Source of the DNA: Lachnospiraceae bacterium
GTDB taxonomy: Bacteria > Bacillota_A > Clostridia > Lachnospirales > Lachnospiraceae
Length of the DNA: 6,711 nucleotides
Assembly (NCBI GenBank): GCA_017958245.1
Contig: JAGDDC010000372.1
Coordinates: 1-6,711 of the forward strand
Reading direction: 5' to 3'
Shown here: positions 5,698-6,711 of the stretch, piece by piece
Layout: each line of letters starts with the position of its first letter
Position numbering within the stretch: the first letter of the stretch is position 1
Notes under the pieces: model-generated
Told to the model about the DNA's origin: nothing
The model's database searches: none
Seen by the model: the letters and a program-made list of their open reading frames with translations, nothing else
Program-made: the position numbers and the translations under genes

Positions 5698-6711
5698 TTA
5701 TCTGTCGCACATCTTCATGGTCTTTCGCATGGTGAAGATGAGTACCGCAAAGCTGATCCTCGACATGATGAAGAAGAGCAGCGACAATCCGGTGATGTAA
5801 TCACCTATGGTGAAGGGTGTGGCAAGGAACGCGAATGCCGCGATGATGATCGCGTATACCCCCACAAATGAAGAAGGGTAGCGTCCCTTTACCTCCATCT
5901 CCGCGCAGCAAAGACGCATCTTCTTGAACGAGCTCTGCATCTTCGCATAGTAGATGATCCTGAATACCATGACGGCTATGATCACGCCTGCTATAGTGAA
6001 CAGCAAGCCCGCGATCATACTGATCATAAAGCCCGAGATGTTGATCCTGTAGCTGCCGGGCAGGAGCCTTTGTATCTCTGAGATGTATGCGTCTATCTCC
6101 TCAGTCGGTATGAGGTATGAAAAGATTCCCGCAACGATGAATGCAGCTGCGACAAGTCCGTAGGCGATGATGTTTATGATCATCATGAGGATCGCGTAAG
6201 CGCGTCCCAGACTGAAGCCTCCCGATATGAGGGGTCTGTCAAAGCGCGAAGAGTTGATCATAAAGAGAGCTATGATGGCGAGTATCATCGGTATGAGATC
6301 GACGACACCTCCTATGATCATACCTACTCTCAGACCGTTCACAAGATTGGCTATGTCAGCGTCTGACAGGATGTTGCCGTAGACGGATGACAGTGTCATG
6401 AAAGTGTTCGACGGTATGCGTGAGAAGGCGCCGATGGCGTTGATCACAGCATAGAGCACGAGACTTATGATAAGGACCACGAAAGCCTTTGACTTGAAGA
6501 CCTCAAGGAAAGCTCCTTTCGGAAGTCCGGGCATAGGAGCCCCGGGTCCGGGATAGCTGTTTACAGGGCGGAATGCGTAGGGAGGAGTCACACTTGGCTC
6601 TTCCTTGGGCCTCTCGTAAGGCTCGGGCGCTTTATACTCAGGTCTCTCAGTGTTCATGTCCGAAGCAGAGGGAGCCTTATCATAATAATCCTGAGCCTCC
6701 TTGTAGTCGTC
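5698..6711 (-). CDS. Predicted six-helix membrane protein of unknown function, 5' partial
   Basis: I do not recognise the family. Counting from the first in-frame ATG (6657), residues 1-49 are rich in Pro, Tyr and Glu and probably disordered, with a P-G-P-G-A-P-M-P-G stretch. Six hydrophobic segments follow at about 57-78, 111-135, 154-183, 206-237, 263-281 and 287-310, with a short Lys/Arg- and Cys-containing loop (about 238-260) between the fourth and fifth. No catalytic motif is visible. The frame stays open for 18 codons beyond that ATG to the window edge. Those codons read D-D-Y-K-E-A-Q-D-Y-Y-D-K in the same acidic, Tyr-rich style, and no ribosome binding site precedes the ATG, so the real start is very likely outside the window. 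Clostridial proteins with a low-complexity N-terminus and several helices are common and mostly uncharacterised. The gene ends in the GNRA-capped terminator shared with pdp. Confidence 0.85.
   Translation of the reverse strand, partial: DDYKEAQDYYDKAPSASDMNTERPEYKAPEPYERPKEEPSVTPPYAFRPVNSYPGPGAPMPGLPKGAFLEVFKSKAFVVLIISLVLYAVINAIGAFSRIPSNTFMTLSSVYGNILSDADIANLVNGLRVGMIIGGVVDLIPMILAIIALFMINSSRFDRPLISGGFSLGRAYAILMMIINIIAYGLVAAAFIVAGIFSYLIPTEEIDAYISEIQRLLPGSYRINISGFMISMIAGLLFTIAGVIIAVMVFRIIYYAKMQSSFKKMRLCCAEMEVKGRYPSSFVGVYAIIIAAFAFLATPFTIGDYITGLSLLFFIMSRISFAVLIFTMRKTMKMCDR

Noticed and set aside
6655..6657. The ATG at 6657 as the true start of the minus-strand membrane protein
   Set aside because: No ribosome binding site precedes it, and the frame continues with similar composition to the window edge.
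6677..6697. AAGGAGG (minus strand) followed by an ATG as a translation start
   Set aside because: The ATG is out of frame with the membrane protein and 12 nt away; the purine run is explained by Lys-Glu codons.

Overview
The window looks like an ordinary chromosomal stretch from a Gram-positive anaerobe of the Clostridia (Bacillota). The evidence is strong GGAGG-type ribosome binding sites, sigma-A-type promoters, T-tailed intrinsic terminators, and a gene set typical of Clostridia: a PbpA-like class B penicillin-binding protein, ComFB, GtrA, an RlmI-type methyltransferase and a pyrimidine-nucleoside phosphorylase. Coding third positions are GC-rich, yet isoleucine is mostly ATA. I cannot place it at genus level. 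No mobile element, CRISPR array, tRNA, rRNA or phage gene was seen.

Layout. (1) 1-1509, plus: a penicillin-binding transpeptidase whose true start may lie upstream of the window. (2) 1514-2035, plus: a consensus-like promoter and a Nudix hydrolase. (3) 2071-2099: a terminator usable from both sides, shared with the convergent gene. (4) 2119-2415, minus: a lone comFB with its own promoter and a small hairpin at the predicted mRNA 5' end. (5) 2520-4185, plus: a two-gene operon of a GtrA-family membrane protein overlapping by 11 bp an RlmI-like PUA-domain rRNA methyltransferase. (6) 4199-4294: a compact regulatory stretch in which a strong terminator hairpin begins right beside an extended -10 promoter element. 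(7) 4295-5620, plus: pyrimidine-nucleoside phosphorylase. (8) 5656-5687: a second two-sided terminator. (9) 5698-6711, minus: a predicted six-helix membrane protein of unknown function, cut off at its N-terminus by the window edge.

The genes are housekeeping functions (wall synthesis, nucleotide-type phosphate hydrolysis, envelope glycosylation, ribosome methylation, nucleoside salvage) in short, separately controlled transcription units; nothing ties them into one pathway. Nearly every intergenic gap is accounted for by promoters, hairpins and ribosome binding sites. I did not find a convincing undescribed system. The points most worth checking are the overlapping terminator/promoter before the phosphorylase gene, the isolated comFB with its 5' hairpin, and the unknown proline-rich membrane protein.
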